Origin: Clostridiales bacterium UBA1738 | GTDB taxonomy: Bacteria > Bacillota > Clostridia > UBA1381 | Assembly: GCA_002315735.1 (NCBI GenBank) | Contig: DCIA01000005.1 | Location: 1 to 64,000, forward strand | Direction of reading: 5' to 3' | Length of the DNA: 64,000 nucleotides | Shown: positions 17,662 to 26,099 of the stretch, piece after piece | Layout of the letters: each line of letters opens with the position of its first letter | Numbering within the stretch: position 1 is the stretch's first letter | The notes under the pieces: generated by a model | The model's input: only the letters and a program-made list of their open reading frames with translations | What the model was told of the DNA's origin: nothing | Database searches by the model: none | Translations under genes and position numbers: made by a program

Positions 17662-18153
17662 TTATCCTCTTGTAATTCCAAGCAAATTTAGTATTTCTTC
17701 TTGCTTTCCAAACATTATTTTTTCGCCTTCTATATCATCAACATGGTCATAACCTAAAAGGTGTAGCATAGAATGGACTGTCAAAAACGCCATTTCTCTT
17801 TTAAAACTATGATTAAATTCTTCTGCTTGCTCTTTTGCACGCTTTGCGTTTATTACGATATCTCCAAGCAAAATATTCTCACCGTCTAAATCATAATCAC
17901 TATCTATTATATCGCCATTTTCATCAAAGTACAACATAGGAAAAGACAAGACATCTGTAACTCTGTCAATATCCCTTTGCTCTTTATTAATTTCCTGTAT
18001 CTCTTCATCTCCGACAATTGTGACACTTACTTCTGCCGAAAAATCACAATTTTCATATTCAAGAGTTTTCAAAATAACGATTTTAATAGTTTCCTCTATT
18101 TCTTTATCTATCAAAATTTCGTCTTGATTGTTTTCCAGTATTATTTCTGTCAT
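17662..18153 (-). CDS. ybeY: Endoribonuclease YbeY
   Basis: Zinc-dependent RNase involved in 16S rRNA 3' maturation and ribosome quality control. The metal triad is in HSMLHLLGYDH, fitting HxxxHxxxxxH near residues 125-135. The frame is open to an ATG at 18195, but the family N-terminus fits better with the ATG at 18153 (MTEIILENNQ), giving 163 residues. It overlaps the 3' end of phoH by 50 nt. The usual intervening pgpH (yqfF) gene is missing here. Confidence 0.93.
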   Translation of the reverse strand: MTEIILENNQDEILIDKEIEETIKIVILKTLEYENCDFSAEVSVTIVGDEEIQEINKEQRDIDRVTDVLSFPMLYFDENGDIIDSDYDLDGENILLGDIVINAKRAKEQAEEFNHSFKREMAFLTVHSMLHLLGYDHVDDIEGEKIMFGKQEEILNLLGITRG

Positions 18154-19126
18154 TCTTTCTCTTTTTCTCCTGCTGTTCGGTATCGTATTTTTCATATGCT
18201 TTAATTATCTTTTGAACAAGTGGGTGTCTTACAACATCTTTCTCCGTAAAGATAGAGAAAGAAATTCCTTCAATATTAGATAACACTCTTTGGGCAACTT
18301 TAAGCCCTGATTTTTTTCCGTCAGGTAGGTCAATTTGTGTTATATCACCTGTAATTATTGCTCTTGACCCAAAACCAATACGAGTTAAAAACATCTTCAT
18401 TTGTTCGGGAGTTGTGTTTTGTGCTTCATCAAGGATAATATAGGCATTATCAAGTGTTCTTCCACGCATATATGCAAGGGGTGCAACTTCAATCATACCA
18501 CGCTCTTGATATCTTGCAAAACCTTCACCACCGAGCATTTCATACATACCGTCATACAAAGGTCTTAGGTATGGGTCAACCTTATTTTGTAAATCTCCCG
18601 GCAAAAATCCTAATTTCTCACCAGCTTCAACCGCAGGTCTTGTTAATATAATTCGGCTAACTTCTTTACTTTTTAAGGCTGTAACTGCCTTTGCAACTGC
18701 AAGATAAGTTTTTCCTGTTCCGGCAGGGCCTATTCCGAAAACAATAGTATTTTTATCGATTGCTTCAATGTATTTTTGCTGACCGAGCGTTTTTGTTTTT
18801 ATCGGTGCACCTTTATGATTTATCGCCACACAGTCATCACCTAAAAGCGACAAATCTGCTCCGCCATTTTCTTGAACCATTGTAATTGCATAAAGAATTT
18901 TCTGTTCATCTAAATCTTCTCCTCGAAGAATTATTTGAATTAATGTATTTAAAACTTCTCCCGCTTTGTCGATATTATCCTCTTCGCCGGCAATTTTTAC
19001 AACACCGTCTCTTGATGTAATTCCTACATCAAAACCCTTTTCTAAAAGTTTAATATTAGAATCAAAACTACCAAACAGGCTGGGCAAATCAATCTCCTGC
19101 GGCAGATTCACTATTCTTTGGTTCAA
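18104..19126 (-). CDS. phoH: PhoH-like ATPase
   Basis: Cytosolic P-loop ATPase of the PhoH family, probably acting with YbeY in RNA metabolism. An N-terminal KH-like region (1-80) precedes the Walker A motif GPAGTGKT near 133-140; YIILDEAQNT near 230 holds Walker B. The 340-residue length is slightly above average because of a basic C-terminal tail rich in Lys, Arg and Asn (about 315-340), which is also where ybeY starts. Its start overlaps the yqfD end by 38 nt, so the genes are tightly coupled. Confidence 0.94.
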   Translation of the reverse strand: MNQRIVNLPQEIDLPSLFGSFDSNIKLLEKGFDVGITSRDGVVKIAGEEDNIDKAGEVLNTLIQIILRGEDLDEQKILYAITMVQENGGADLSLLGDDCVAINHKGAPIKTKTLGQQKYIEAIDKNTIVFGIGPAGTGKTYLAVAKAVTALKSKEVSRIILTRPAVEAGEKLGFLPGDLQNKVDPYLRPLYDGMYEMLGGEGFARYQERGMIEVAPLAYMRGRTLDNAYIILDEAQNTTPEQMKMFLTRIGFGSRAIITGDITQIDLPDGKKSGLKVAQRVLSNIEGISFSIFTEKDVVRHPLVQKIIKAYEKYDTEQQEKKRKNDRNNTGKQSRRNFDR

Positions 19127-20300
19127 TCAATGTCACCTCTTCAATTTGTTTTTCTGTTGCTATATTTTCTATAAAATTCATTATCAATGTAACTTTAATG
19201 GTATTTTCGTCAATTTTCTCGGTTTTATACTCCTTTGAGAGCATTGTAGCACCCTCTGAAAGCTCACTTGAAATTTCTTTTTCCAATTCGTTTTTTGCAA
19301 GTTCAATCGTCGTTTCTTCCGAAATTGGTTCTTTTACTTCTTTATATTCCAATAAAATTCGATGATTTAAGGAAATCCCTATTGTACTATCATAGGTGTT
19401 TTCTTCTTCATCATAGTTATCGTAATTAATTCTCTTCTTTAAATATAGTGGGATTTTCCACTTATACACATTCAGTGTAAAAAGATGCCTTTTTCTTCCC
19501 GTATAAAATTTGTATATGTAATTTTGCTTGAATTTTTTTGTTAAGATATGTTTTGTGTATGCCTCAACCGTTCCTAATGAATGAGTTTGATATCCTGCTT
19601 CATTTTCAAAATCGAAAGTTCCTGAAATGAGCGTATCTCCTACCGAAACCGCATCATTTGTCGACACAAGTTTTCTTCCTTTTTTTGCAATTACCCTTTT
19701 TATAACTCCGTCACGAGTTGCAATAAGGTCACAAGGCTCTTTTATAGATACCACTTGCTTGGGGATAACATTTTTTCTAACCTTAACCACTGCTTTTGTA
19801 CCTTTAATATATACAAAGCACCAACAAATATCCTTTGTATTATTCAAAATTGTATTTTTCATATCAAGTGGCTTATCAAGAAACATCTTTGCTTTTCCAA
19901 TTTCAAGTCCTGAAATTTTTACTGCATTTTCCAAATCCACCATATTACAATCTGTATCGCCGTCATATTCGATTGTCCAAATGAACTGCGAACCGATAAT
20001 AATCAATAAAATACAAATTGAAAATCCAAAAATCAGACCTTTTCTCTTTTTTAGTTTTTCTAAAAAAAACGGAAATCCTGCTTTCTTAATGACTTCAAGG
20101 TCTTTTGTTATTTTTTTTAGTTTTAAGTAATCGGAAAAGGATACTTCTAAAATATATTTTCCGTCACTTTCTGCCAGGTCTTGAATACTAATATTAGTAT
20201 TAATCGCATCGGTAATAAACTTTTCTTTACTATCCCCCATTATAGACAGTATAACATATCCAAATAAAAAATGGAAGATTTTTATTAAAAACAATTTCAA
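19089..20300 (-). CDS. yqfD: Sporulation protein YqfD
   Basis: A SigE-regulon membrane protein in Bacillus, of unknown biochemical role, needed for efficient sporulation in several species. The N-terminal domain FGYVILSIMGDSKEKF and a single transmembrane helix near 92-110 (GLIFGFSICILLIIIGSQF) precede a large extracytoplasmic region with GVIKRVIAKKGRKLVSTNDAVSVGD, a BON/lipoyl-like stretch typical of the family. The start is TTG at 20300 with GGGAGGA 5 nt upstream. Length 403 is normal. It follows yqfC by 11 nt. Confidence 0.93.
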   Translation of the reverse strand: MKLFLIKIFHFLFGYVILSIMGDSKEKFITDAINTNISIQDLAESDGKYILEVSFSDYLKLKKITKDLEVIKKAGFPFFLEKLKKRKGLIFGFSICILLIIIGSQFIWTIEYDGDTDCNMVDLENAVKISGLEIGKAKMFLDKPLDMKNTILNNTKDICWCFVYIKGTKAVVKVRKNVIPKQVVSIKEPCDLIATRDGVIKRVIAKKGRKLVSTNDAVSVGDTLISGTFDFENEAGYQTHSLGTVEAYTKHILTKKFKQNYIYKFYTGRKRHLFTLNVYKWKIPLYLKKRINYDNYDEEENTYDSTIGISLNHRILLEYKEVKEPISEETTIELAKNELEKEISSELSEGATMLSKEYKTEKIDENTIKVTLIMNFIENIATEKQIEEVTLIEPKNSESAAGD

Positions 20301-20311
20301 AATCCTCCCTT

Positions 20312-20572
20312 TTATATCAAATTCACTCTATCAATTCTGCCAAGAACGCTGATTATTCCTTCATTTATTGCCTTTATCTCAAAATTACTGCCTATAATCT
20401 CAATCAAACAGTTTTTACATTTTAGTTTGATGTTTTCCTTCTTGTACTCGGCTAATGCAGCAAAATTTTCAACCATAAACTGTTCTTTTCCTAAAAGCGT
20501 AACTTTTGGGATATCTGCTATATTTTCGATGCTCACATCAAGGCAATCACTTAGTATTTTTGCTCCGTTCAT
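20312..20572 (-). CDS. yqfC: Sporulation protein YqfC
   Basis: An 86-residue YabP/YqfC-family protein, in Bacillus part of the SigE regulon and always next to yqfD. The IPKVTLLGKEQFMVENFAALAEY segment is the family core. GGGGGAGGGG precedes the ATG. It heads the minus-strand block that runs through era and recO. Its function is not known; the family may act in spore coat or cortex morphogenesis. Confidence 0.92.
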   Translation of the reverse strand: MNGAKILSDCLDVSIENIADIPKVTLLGKEQFMVENFAALAEYKKENIKLKCKNCLIEIIGSNFEIKAINEGIISVLGRIDRVNLI

Positions 20573-20592
20573 ATTTTCCCCTCCCCCAAAAA

Positions 20593-20622
20593 ATTATATG
20601 CTATATTTTTCCTCTAAATGTC
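20593..20622 (-). promoter_or_regulatory. Weak SigE-like promoter candidate for yqfC
   Basis: Minus strand CATATAAT (20600-20593) matches the SigE -10 CATACAAT at 7 of 8 positions. The element 14 bp upstream, GACATTTA, matches the -35 GTCATATT only moderately (5 of 8). It lies 21 nt before the yqfC start in the gap between yqfC and ylbJ. Confidence 0.35.
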
Positions 20623-20647
20623 ATATTGTTAGTATGGGGGTTATTAT

Positions 20648-21721
20648 ATGAAAAACTTTTTTTTAAAACTTTTTACTGTTATTATTACGATACTGATTAT
20701 TGTCTATCCTGAAAACACCATACTATATTCAAAAAAAGCATTAGATTCTTGCTATGAAGTGATTATTCCATCGCTTTTTCCATTTTTTGTTTGCTCAGGG
20801 CTTTTAATATATTCAGGCTTTGCAAAAACACTCTCAAAGCTTTTGAAACCGATTATGAAACCACTTTTCAACATCAACGAAAATGGTTCGTGTGCTTTTG
20901 TTTTAGGAATAATAAGCGGTTATCCGTTAGGAAGCGTGACGGCGTGTCAGCTTTATGAATCAGGATATCTTTCCAAAAGCGAAACAGAAAGACTCTTGGC
21001 CTTTTGCAATAACTCAGGGCCGTTATTTATCCTAGGGGCAATAGGTTCATCTATATATTTTGACAAAAAAATCGGTGTAATTTTGTATTTTGCGCATATT
21101 TTGTCTGCAATAACAGTCGGCATACTTTTTAGGTTTTACAATAAAAACTCATATTCTGCACCATACTCTAATATTGGCACAAGCACTAAAAGCATTTCAG
21201 AAATATTTTCTACTGTATTATCAAATTCGATAAACAGCATACTGACAGTTTGTGGTTCTATTATCTTCTTTTTTACTGTGACAAACATTATTACTACTCT
21301 TATTTCAAATGATATGCTTGACGCAATGCTAACTTCACTTCTTGAAATGACAGGTGGTACGCAAAAAATAAGTGAGCTTAATATTCCTCTCACATCAAAA
21401 CTTTTGCTATCTTCCTTTGCAGTTGGTTTTTCGGGATTTTGTGTGCATCTTCAAGTAATGTCGGTCACCTCAAAATACAGTTTAAAACTAACACCATATT
21501 TTTTAGGAAAAGTGTTACAGAGTTTGATTTCTACACTTTATACTTTGGGATTTATCTACCTGCTTCCACACGCAAAAACTGTATTTAATAATAGCGAAAT
21601 TAGACTTTCTCGCAGTTTTTTTCTTGGCAGTTCTTTTTCTGTATGTAGTGTCACAATACTGGTTTTTTTACTCATTTTTAAAAAAATGTCAAAATTTGTT
21701 GACACAAGAAGCAAAGTTTGA
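20648..21721 (+). CDS. ylbJ: Sporulation integral membrane protein YlbJ
   Basis: A 357-residue polytopic protein with about eight hydrophobic helices. The IPSLFPFFVCSGLLIYSG block near 37-54 and GIISGYPLGSVTACQLYESG near 93-112 identify YlbJ, a SigE-controlled membrane protein with Gate (nucleoside-recognition) domains needed for heat-resistant spores in Bacillus. The GGGGG site lies about 8 nt before the ATG. Its last bases contain the promoter of the downstream glycine riboswitch. It is divergent from yqfC across 75 nt. Confidence 0.92.
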   Translation: MKNFFLKLFTVIITILIIVYPENTILYSKKALDSCYEVIIPSLFPFFVCSGLLIYSGFAKTLSKLLKPIMKPLFNINENGSCAFVLGIISGYPLGSVTACQLYESGYLSKSETERLLAFCNNSGPLFILGAIGSSIYFDKKIGVILYFAHILSAITVGILFRFYNKNSYSAPYSNIGTSTKSISEIFSTVLSNSINSILTVCGSIIFFFTVTNIITTLISNDMLDAMLTSLLEMTGGTQKISELNIPLTSKLLLSSFAVGFSGFCVHLQVMSVTSKYSLKLTPYFLGKVLQSLISTLYTLGFIYLLPHAKTVFNNSEIRLSRSFFLGSSFSVCSVTILVFLLIFKKMSKFVDTRSKV

Positions 21722-21727
21722 TATACT
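21699..21727 (+). promoter_or_regulatory. SigA promoter of the glycine riboswitch transcript
   Basis: -35 TTGACA (21699-21704), 17-bp spacer, -10 TATACT (21722-21727). The -35 and spacer lie inside the end of ylbJ, whose stop codon TGA is at 21719-21721. Confidence 0.85.
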
Positions 21728-21757
21728 ATATTGGTATTTAATATTATTTCCAACGAA

Positions 21758-21860
21758 ATCATCTGGTAAACAGGTGATGGAGGACTCTCTGGAGAATTCA
21801 TTAAGTTGAATGCCGAAGGTGCAAGGATTTTTCCGAATCTCTCAGGCAAAAGGACAGAGC
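21758..21860 (+). ncRNA. Glycine riboswitch, single aptamer with upstream hairpin
   Basis: The conserved glycine-aptamer core is present: CTCTGGAGA (21787-21795), GCCGAAGGTGCAA (21811-21823), AATCTCTCAGGCAAAAGGACAGAG (about 21836-21859). It most resembles the second aptamer of tandem elements. Just upstream CATCTG/CAGGTG (21760-21776) forms a small hairpin in the position of the ghost aptamer described for singlet glycine riboswitches. The element precedes a Na+/alanine-glycine symporter gene. Confidence 0.92.
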
Positions 21861-21877
21861 AATTTAGTTTGTTTTTT

Positions 21878-21909
21878 TCAGAGTTTCCGTATGGACTCTG
21901 ATTTTTTTA
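21878..21909 (+). terminator. Riboswitch expression-platform terminator
   Basis: TCAGAGTTTCC pairs with GGACTCTGA around GTAT, followed by seven T's. The 3' arm GGACTCT (21893-21899) repeats the aptamer P1 5' strand GGACTCT (21782-21788), so the 5' arm can pair with either. With glycine bound, P1 is held and the terminator would form, giving an OFF switch. Confidence 0.82.
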
Positions 21910-21928
21910 TGAAAGGAATAAATACACT

Positions 21929-23350
21929 ATGGAAAACATCTTACAATCATTTCAAGACACTTTGCTACCAATCGTAGCAAACATCAACACTTACCTATCT
22001 AACTACATTTTGATTATTCTTCTTGTAGGTATGGGTGTTTTATTCTCAATCAAAACAAAGTTCGTTCAAGTTCGTTGTTTTGGAGAAGGTATGAAGTTAG
22101 TTTTCGGTAACTTCACTCTTAATGGTGGAAAACAAAAAAGCGGCATGAGTTCATTCCAAGCATTAGCAACTGCGATTGCCGCACAAGTTGGTACAGGTAA
22201 TATCGTCGGTGCTTGCGGCGCTATCCTAATCGGTGGCCCTGGCGCTATCTTTTGGATGTGGATTATCGCATTTTTAGGTATGGCAACAATCTATGCCGAG
22301 GCAGTTTTAGCACAAGAAACGAGAATTAAATATCCTGACGGCTCGGTAACAGGTGGTCCTGTTTACTACATAAGAAATGCCTTTAAGGGTGGTTTTGGTA
22401 AATTTTTGGCAGGTTTCTTCTCTGTTGCTGCAATTCTTGCTCTTGGTTTTATGGGTGCAATGGTTCAATCAAATTCAATCGGTGAATCTTGTCAAAATGC
22501 ATTCGGTATTCCAACATGGGTTATGGGGCTTGTCTTAGTTGTAATTGCTGCCTTTATTTTACTTGGTGGCGTTCAAAGAATTGCATCTGTTACAGAAAAA
22601 CTTGTTCCTATTATGGCAGGTCTTTACTTAATCGGTGGTTTAGTTGTAATCATAGCAAGAATTCAATATATTCCTGAAACATTTGCTTTTATTTTCAAAT
22701 ATGCGTTTAAACCTGATGCAATTTTAGGTGGCAGTATTGGGGCTGCGATTATGGCAGCAGTCAGCCAAGGTGCTAAGCGTGGCTTGTTCTCAAATGAAGC
22801 CGGTATGGGTTCAACTCCACACGCACACGCTCTTGCAAATGTAAGTTCACCTCACGAACAAGGTATTTCAGCAATGATTGGTGTATTTATTGATACATTT
22901 GTAGTTTTAACTATGACAGCAATAGTTGTTATCTCAACACTTTATGCAGGCAATGGCCCACTTTCAACTCCGGAACTACTTAAACAAAACGCAGAAATCG
23001 GTACTCTTGTTAAAACAAATATGGCGCAAGTTGCCTTCTCCACCATTATGGGTGATAGCATTGGTAACAAGTTCATTGCAATTTGCTTATTATTCTTTGC
23101 TTTCTCAACTATATTAGGTTGGAACTTGTTTGGTAAAATTAACTTTGAATATTTATTTGGTAAAAAATCAACACCTATTTATTCTGTAATAGCGTTGGTA
23201 TTCATTTTTGCAGGTTCTTGTCTATCAAACGATTTAGTTTGGGAACTTACAGATATGTTCAACAACTTTATGGTATTACCTAACGCAATCGCACTATTTG
23301 CACTCTGTGGAATTGTTGCAAAGAGTGCAAAAGACCATATAAAAAAATAA
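21929..23350 (+). CDS. Sodium:alanine/glycine symporter (AGCS family)
   Basis: Imports alanine or glycine with Na+. The 473-residue protein has about eleven hydrophobic helices and the AGCS hallmarks GTGNIVGACGAILIGGPGAIFWMW (residues about 88-111), AVLAQETRIKYPDG and GLFSNEAGMGSTPHAHA (about 284-300). The upstream glycine riboswitch strongly suggests that glycine is a physiological substrate and that expression drops when glycine is plentiful. AAAGGAAT lies about 12 nt before the ATG. It is a single-gene unit with its own strong terminator. Confidence 0.95.
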   Translation: MENILQSFQDTLLPIVANINTYLSNYILIILLVGMGVLFSIKTKFVQVRCFGEGMKLVFGNFTLNGGKQKSGMSSFQALATAIAAQVGTGNIVGACGAILIGGPGAIFWMWIIAFLGMATIYAEAVLAQETRIKYPDGSVTGGPVYYIRNAFKGGFGKFLAGFFSVAAILALGFMGAMVQSNSIGESCQNAFGIPTWVMGLVLVVIAAFILLGGVQRIASVTEKLVPIMAGLYLIGGLVVIIARIQYIPETFAFIFKYAFKPDAILGGSIGAAIMAAVSQGAKRGLFSNEAGMGSTPHAHALANVSSPHEQGISAMIGVFIDTFVVLTMTAIVVISTLYAGNGPLSTPELLKQNAEIGTLVKTNMAQVAFSTIMGDSIGNKFIAICLLFFAFSTILGWNLFGKINFEYLFGKKSTPIYSVIALVFIFAGSCLSNDLVWELTDMFNNFMVLPNAIALFALCGIVAKSAKDHIKK

Positions 23351-23365
23351 TTCATAATAAATCCT

Positions 23366-23405
23366 AAAAAGAAAGAGTGCTTAATATAAGCACTCTTTCT
23401 TTTTG
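23366..23405 (+). terminator. Terminator after the symporter gene
   Basis: Long stem AAAGAAAGAGTGCTTA/TAAGCACTCTTTCTTTTT with a 3-nt loop and a T tract. Confidence 0.92.
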
Positions 23406-23410
23406 CCTAT

Positions 23411-23444
23411 AAAAAAATCACCTGCATTTTGCAAGTGATTTTTT
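23411..23444 (-). terminator. Terminator after metQ
   Basis: Minus strand AATCACTTGC/GCAGGTGATT (one G-T pair) with a short loop followed by seven T's. Confidence 0.88.
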
Positions 23445-23450
23445 ATTATA

Positions 23451-24260
23451 TTAGAACATTGGAACTACTGAGCCTTCATACTTTTCTTCAATGAACTTCT
23501 TAACTTCTTCGCTTTGAAGAGCCTTTACAAGTGCTTGAACGCCTTCGTTTTGTTCATCGCCTTCTTTAACAACTAATATGTTTGCATATGTTGTAGCGGC
23601 TTCTGAATCCTTATCTTCGATAGCAACTGCATCTTTATCAACTTTAAGTCCTGCTTGAATTGCATAGTTACCGTTAATTACCGCCATATCTACATCTTCA
23701 AGAGCTCTTGCAAGTTGTGCAGGATCAATTTCTTTAATATCGATATTCTTTGGATTTTCAACTATATCAATCTTTGTAGCAGTAAGTCCGATATCGTCTT
23801 TTAACTTAATAAGACCTTGTGCTTGTAATAGAAGTAATGCTCTTGCTTCGTTTGTGCCATCGTTTGGAATAGCGATTGAAGCACCATCAGCAATTTCTTC
23901 GATTGTCTTTGTTTTTCCCGGATATAAACCAAATGGTTCATAGTGAATAGGAGCAACTGCAACAAGATGTGTACCTTGTTCTGCATTAAAATCTGTTAAA
24001 TATGGTTGATGTTGGAAATAGTTCGCAACAAGTTCGCCACTTTCAACAGCTGTGTTTGGTTGCACATAATCGTTGAACTCTGTGATTTGAAGGTCATAAC
24101 CCTCTTTTGCAAGAATTTCCTTTGCAACCTCAAGAATTTCTGCATGCGGTGTAACGCTTGCACCGACTTTGATTACCTTGCTGTCCTCTGCTTTTTTGCC
24201 ACATGATGTAACTGCCAAAGTCATTGACGCAGCAAGAAGTAGTGATAAGATTTTTTTCAT
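23451..24260 (-). CDS. metQ: Methionine ABC transporter substrate-binding lipoprotein
   Basis: Captures D/L-methionine outside the membrane for the MetNI importer. An N-terminal signal ends in the lipobox VTSC at residues 17-20, so the mature protein is lipid-anchored at Cys20. NlpA/MetQ family segments include GASVTPHAEILE, FNDYVQPN, YFQHQPYL and IAIPNDGTNEARALLLL. Length 269 is normal. AAAGGAG precedes the ATG. Its position after metN and metI supports the specificity. Confidence 0.93.
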   Translation of the reverse strand: MKKILSLLLAASMTLAVTSCGKKAEDSKVIKVGASVTPHAEILEVAKEILAKEGYDLQITEFNDYVQPNTAVESGELVANYFQHQPYLTDFNAEQGTHLVAVAPIHYEPFGLYPGKTKTIEEIADGASIAIPNDGTNEARALLLLQAQGLIKLKDDIGLTATKIDIVENPKNIDIKEIDPAQLARALEDVDMAVINGNYAIQAGLKVDKDAVAIEDKDSEAATTYANILVVKEGDEQNEGVQALVKALQSEEVKKFIEEKYEGSVVPMF

Positions 24261-24274
24261 ACTCTTACTCTCCT

Positions 24275-24940
24275 TTATTTAATTCTTTTATCTATATGCT
24301 TTGCAATTCTCATTCCGATTTCTTGGAAAATCTGAACGATTACCACAAGCAATAAGACCGTGATTAACATAACATCTTCTTGGTATCTGTAATATCCATA
24401 GTTAATAGCAATCGTTCCAAGACCGCCACCGCCTACAAATCCTGCCATAGCAGAATAGCCAAGAATTGTTGTGATTGCAATAGCTGCGCCAATAATAAGC
24501 GACGGCATTGCTTCAGGAATTAAAACCTTTGTTATGATTTTTATAGTGGGCGTACCCATCGATTGAGCAGCCTCAATAACACCTTTATCAACTTCTTTAA
24601 TAGATGATTCAACCATTCTTGCGATAAATGGTGCAGCAGCTAGTAATAGCGGCACTATCGTAGCGGTTGAGCCAAGTGATGTTCCAACTATCGCTCTTGT
24701 AAATGGAATTAATGCAACAAGAAGGATAATAAAAGGAACTGACCTTGTGAAGTTTACTATAAATCCTAAAATGGCATTAAGCCATTTTACAGGGCAAATA
24801 CCATCTTTATCGGTCACGCACAGAATGAGTCCTAACGGAAGTCCTATTATGTATGCAAGTAATGTAGATGCGATAACCATATAAAGTGTTTCTAAAATAC
24901 CTTGACCCATCAAAGCCCATAAATTAGCATCATTCAGCAT
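24275..24940 (-). CDS. metI: Methionine ABC transporter permease
   Basis: Membrane subunit of the methionine importer. About five transmembrane helices are visible, and the ABC permease EAA loop reads EAAQSMGTPTIKIITKVLIPEA near 137-158. The frame is open to 24970, but GGGAGGA precedes the ATG at 24940, which overlaps the end of metN by 11 nt and gives 221 residues, the usual MetI size. It lies between metN and metQ in one operon. Confidence 0.94.
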   Translation of the reverse strand: MLNDANLWALMGQGILETLYMVIASTLLAYIIGLPLGLILCVTDKDGICPVKWLNAILGFIVNFTRSVPFIILLVALIPFTRAIVGTSLGSTATIVPLLLAAAPFIARMVESSIKEVDKGVIEAAQSMGTPTIKIITKVLIPEAMPSLIIGAAIAITTILGYSAMAGFVGGGGLGTIAINYGYYRYQEDVMLITVLLLVVIVQIFQEIGMRIAKHIDKRIK

Positions 24941-25937
24941 AGTCTTCCTCCCTATAGAAAATATTTGCACTTTCTAAGTAGTCCAAAATCCTAGTTGCAG
25001 CGGCTTCTTCCGGCGGAAGTTGTATAACCATCTCTCCAAAAGCTTTGCCATCAATATTCTTAGTGTTTGCAAACATAATATTAACGGCAGCCCTTGATTC
25101 AAGTGTCATATTTGAGATAATAGGTTCATATGATGAGTTGCCATCAAAAACAATCCTAATACATCTTTTTCCTTCAAAGTTTTTAATTGCCTCACCCTTA
25201 GGTAAAATTAAGTTTCTAGCAATAGTGGATTGTGGTCTTAAAAATACATCTTTAACAAAACCTTCTTCAACGATATTGCTATGGTCAATTACCGCAACTC
25301 TGTTGCAAATTTGTTCGATTACTCTCATTTCGTGAGTAATTACGATTATCGTAACGCCCATTATGTGATTAATCTCTTTTAAAAGTTCTAAAATTTGATT
25401 AGTTGTATTCGGGTCAAGCGCACTTGTTGCCTCATCGCATAATAATACTTGTGGATTTGTCGCCAATGCCCTTGCGATTGCAATTCTTTGCATTTGACCA
25501 CCTGATAATTGTGCAGGATAGGAATTCGCCTTATCCGGAAGCCCCACTACCTCCAAAAGTTCAAGGGCTCTTTTCTTCGCCGCAGCCTTTGATATTCCTG
25601 CAATCTCCATAGGATAACAAATATTTTTTAGTGCTGTTCTTTGCGCTAAAAGATTAAAACGTTGAAAAATCATTCCCATAGAACGTCTTGCAAGAAGTAA
25701 ATCCTTTTTTGAAAGTGTTTGCAAATCCTTTCCCTCAAAAATGACTTGACCACTTGTAGGCACTTCAAGAAAATTTATACAACGCACCAATGTACTTTTA
25801 CCTGCTCCTGAAAGTCCGATAATACCATAAATATCACCCTTTTGAATGTTTAGGTTGATATTATCTAGGGCAACAACCTTTTTATCACCCGAAACGAACT
25901 CTTTTCGCAAATTTTTTATTTCAATTATAGGATTCAA
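24930..25937 (-). CDS. metN: Methionine ABC transporter ATP-binding protein
   Basis: ATPase of the MetNIQ importer. Walker A GLSGAGKS, Q-loop FQRFNLL, signature LSGGQMQR and Walker B VLLCDEATSALD are all present in the first 240 residues. A C-terminal NIL domain of about 90 residues would sense cytosolic methionine and inhibit transport. The start is taken as TTG at 25937, with GGGGGA 6 nt upstream, giving 335 residues and the expected N-terminus NPIIEIKNL; a further 21 codons upstream would overlap the promoter. Confidence 0.94.
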   Translation of the reverse strand: MNPIIEIKNLRKEFVSGDKKVVALDNINLNIQKGDIYGIIGLSGAGKSTLVRCINFLEVPTSGQVIFEGKDLQTLSKKDLLLARRSMGMIFQRFNLLAQRTALKNICYPMEIAGISKAAAKKRALELLEVVGLPDKANSYPAQLSGGQMQRIAIARALATNPQVLLCDEATSALDPNTTNQILELLKEINHIMGVTIIVITHEMRVIEQICNRVAVIDHSNIVEEGFVKDVFLRPQSTIARNLILPKGEAIKNFEGKRCIRIVFDGNSSYEPIISNMTLESRAAVNIMFANTKNIDGKAFGEMVIQLPPEEAAATRILDYLESANIFYREEDYAE

Positions 25938-25971
25938 TTTTCTTCCCCCAACAAAATAAATATTAACATTT

Positions 25972-26000
25972 ATTTTATCACAAATTTCATACAAATTCAA
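25972..26000 (-). promoter_or_regulatory. SigA promoter of metNIQ
   Basis: Minus strand -35 TTGAAT (26000-25995), 17-bp spacer, -10 TAAAAT (25977-25972). The leader to the TTG start is under 35 nt, too short for a SAM riboswitch or T-box. Confidence 0.6.
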
Positions 26001-26038
26001 CTTGTTTTAGCATTTTTTTTGGTATTATTTACAAATGC

Positions 26039-26067
26039 TTGACAGCTTTTAATATTTAATATATTAT
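26039..26067 (+). promoter_or_regulatory. SigA promoter of the nitroreductase gene
   Basis: -35 TTGACA (26039-26044), 17-bp spacer, -10 TATTAT (26062-26067), 32 nt before the ATG. Confidence 0.65.
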
Positions 26068-26099
26068 TATTTTATAATAATGTTTGAAAGGGCAAGAAA

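Noticed and set aside
20620..20649. SigE -35 (GTCATATT, perfect) upstream of ylbJ
   Set aside because: No matching -10 lies 13-15 bp downstream; the implied start point would fall after the ylbJ start codon. It may be chance in an AT-rich gap.
25938..26099. Possible SAM riboswitch or T-box for metNIQ
   Set aside because: The leader between the promoter and the metN start is under 35 nt and contains none of the conserved SAM-I or T-box sequences.
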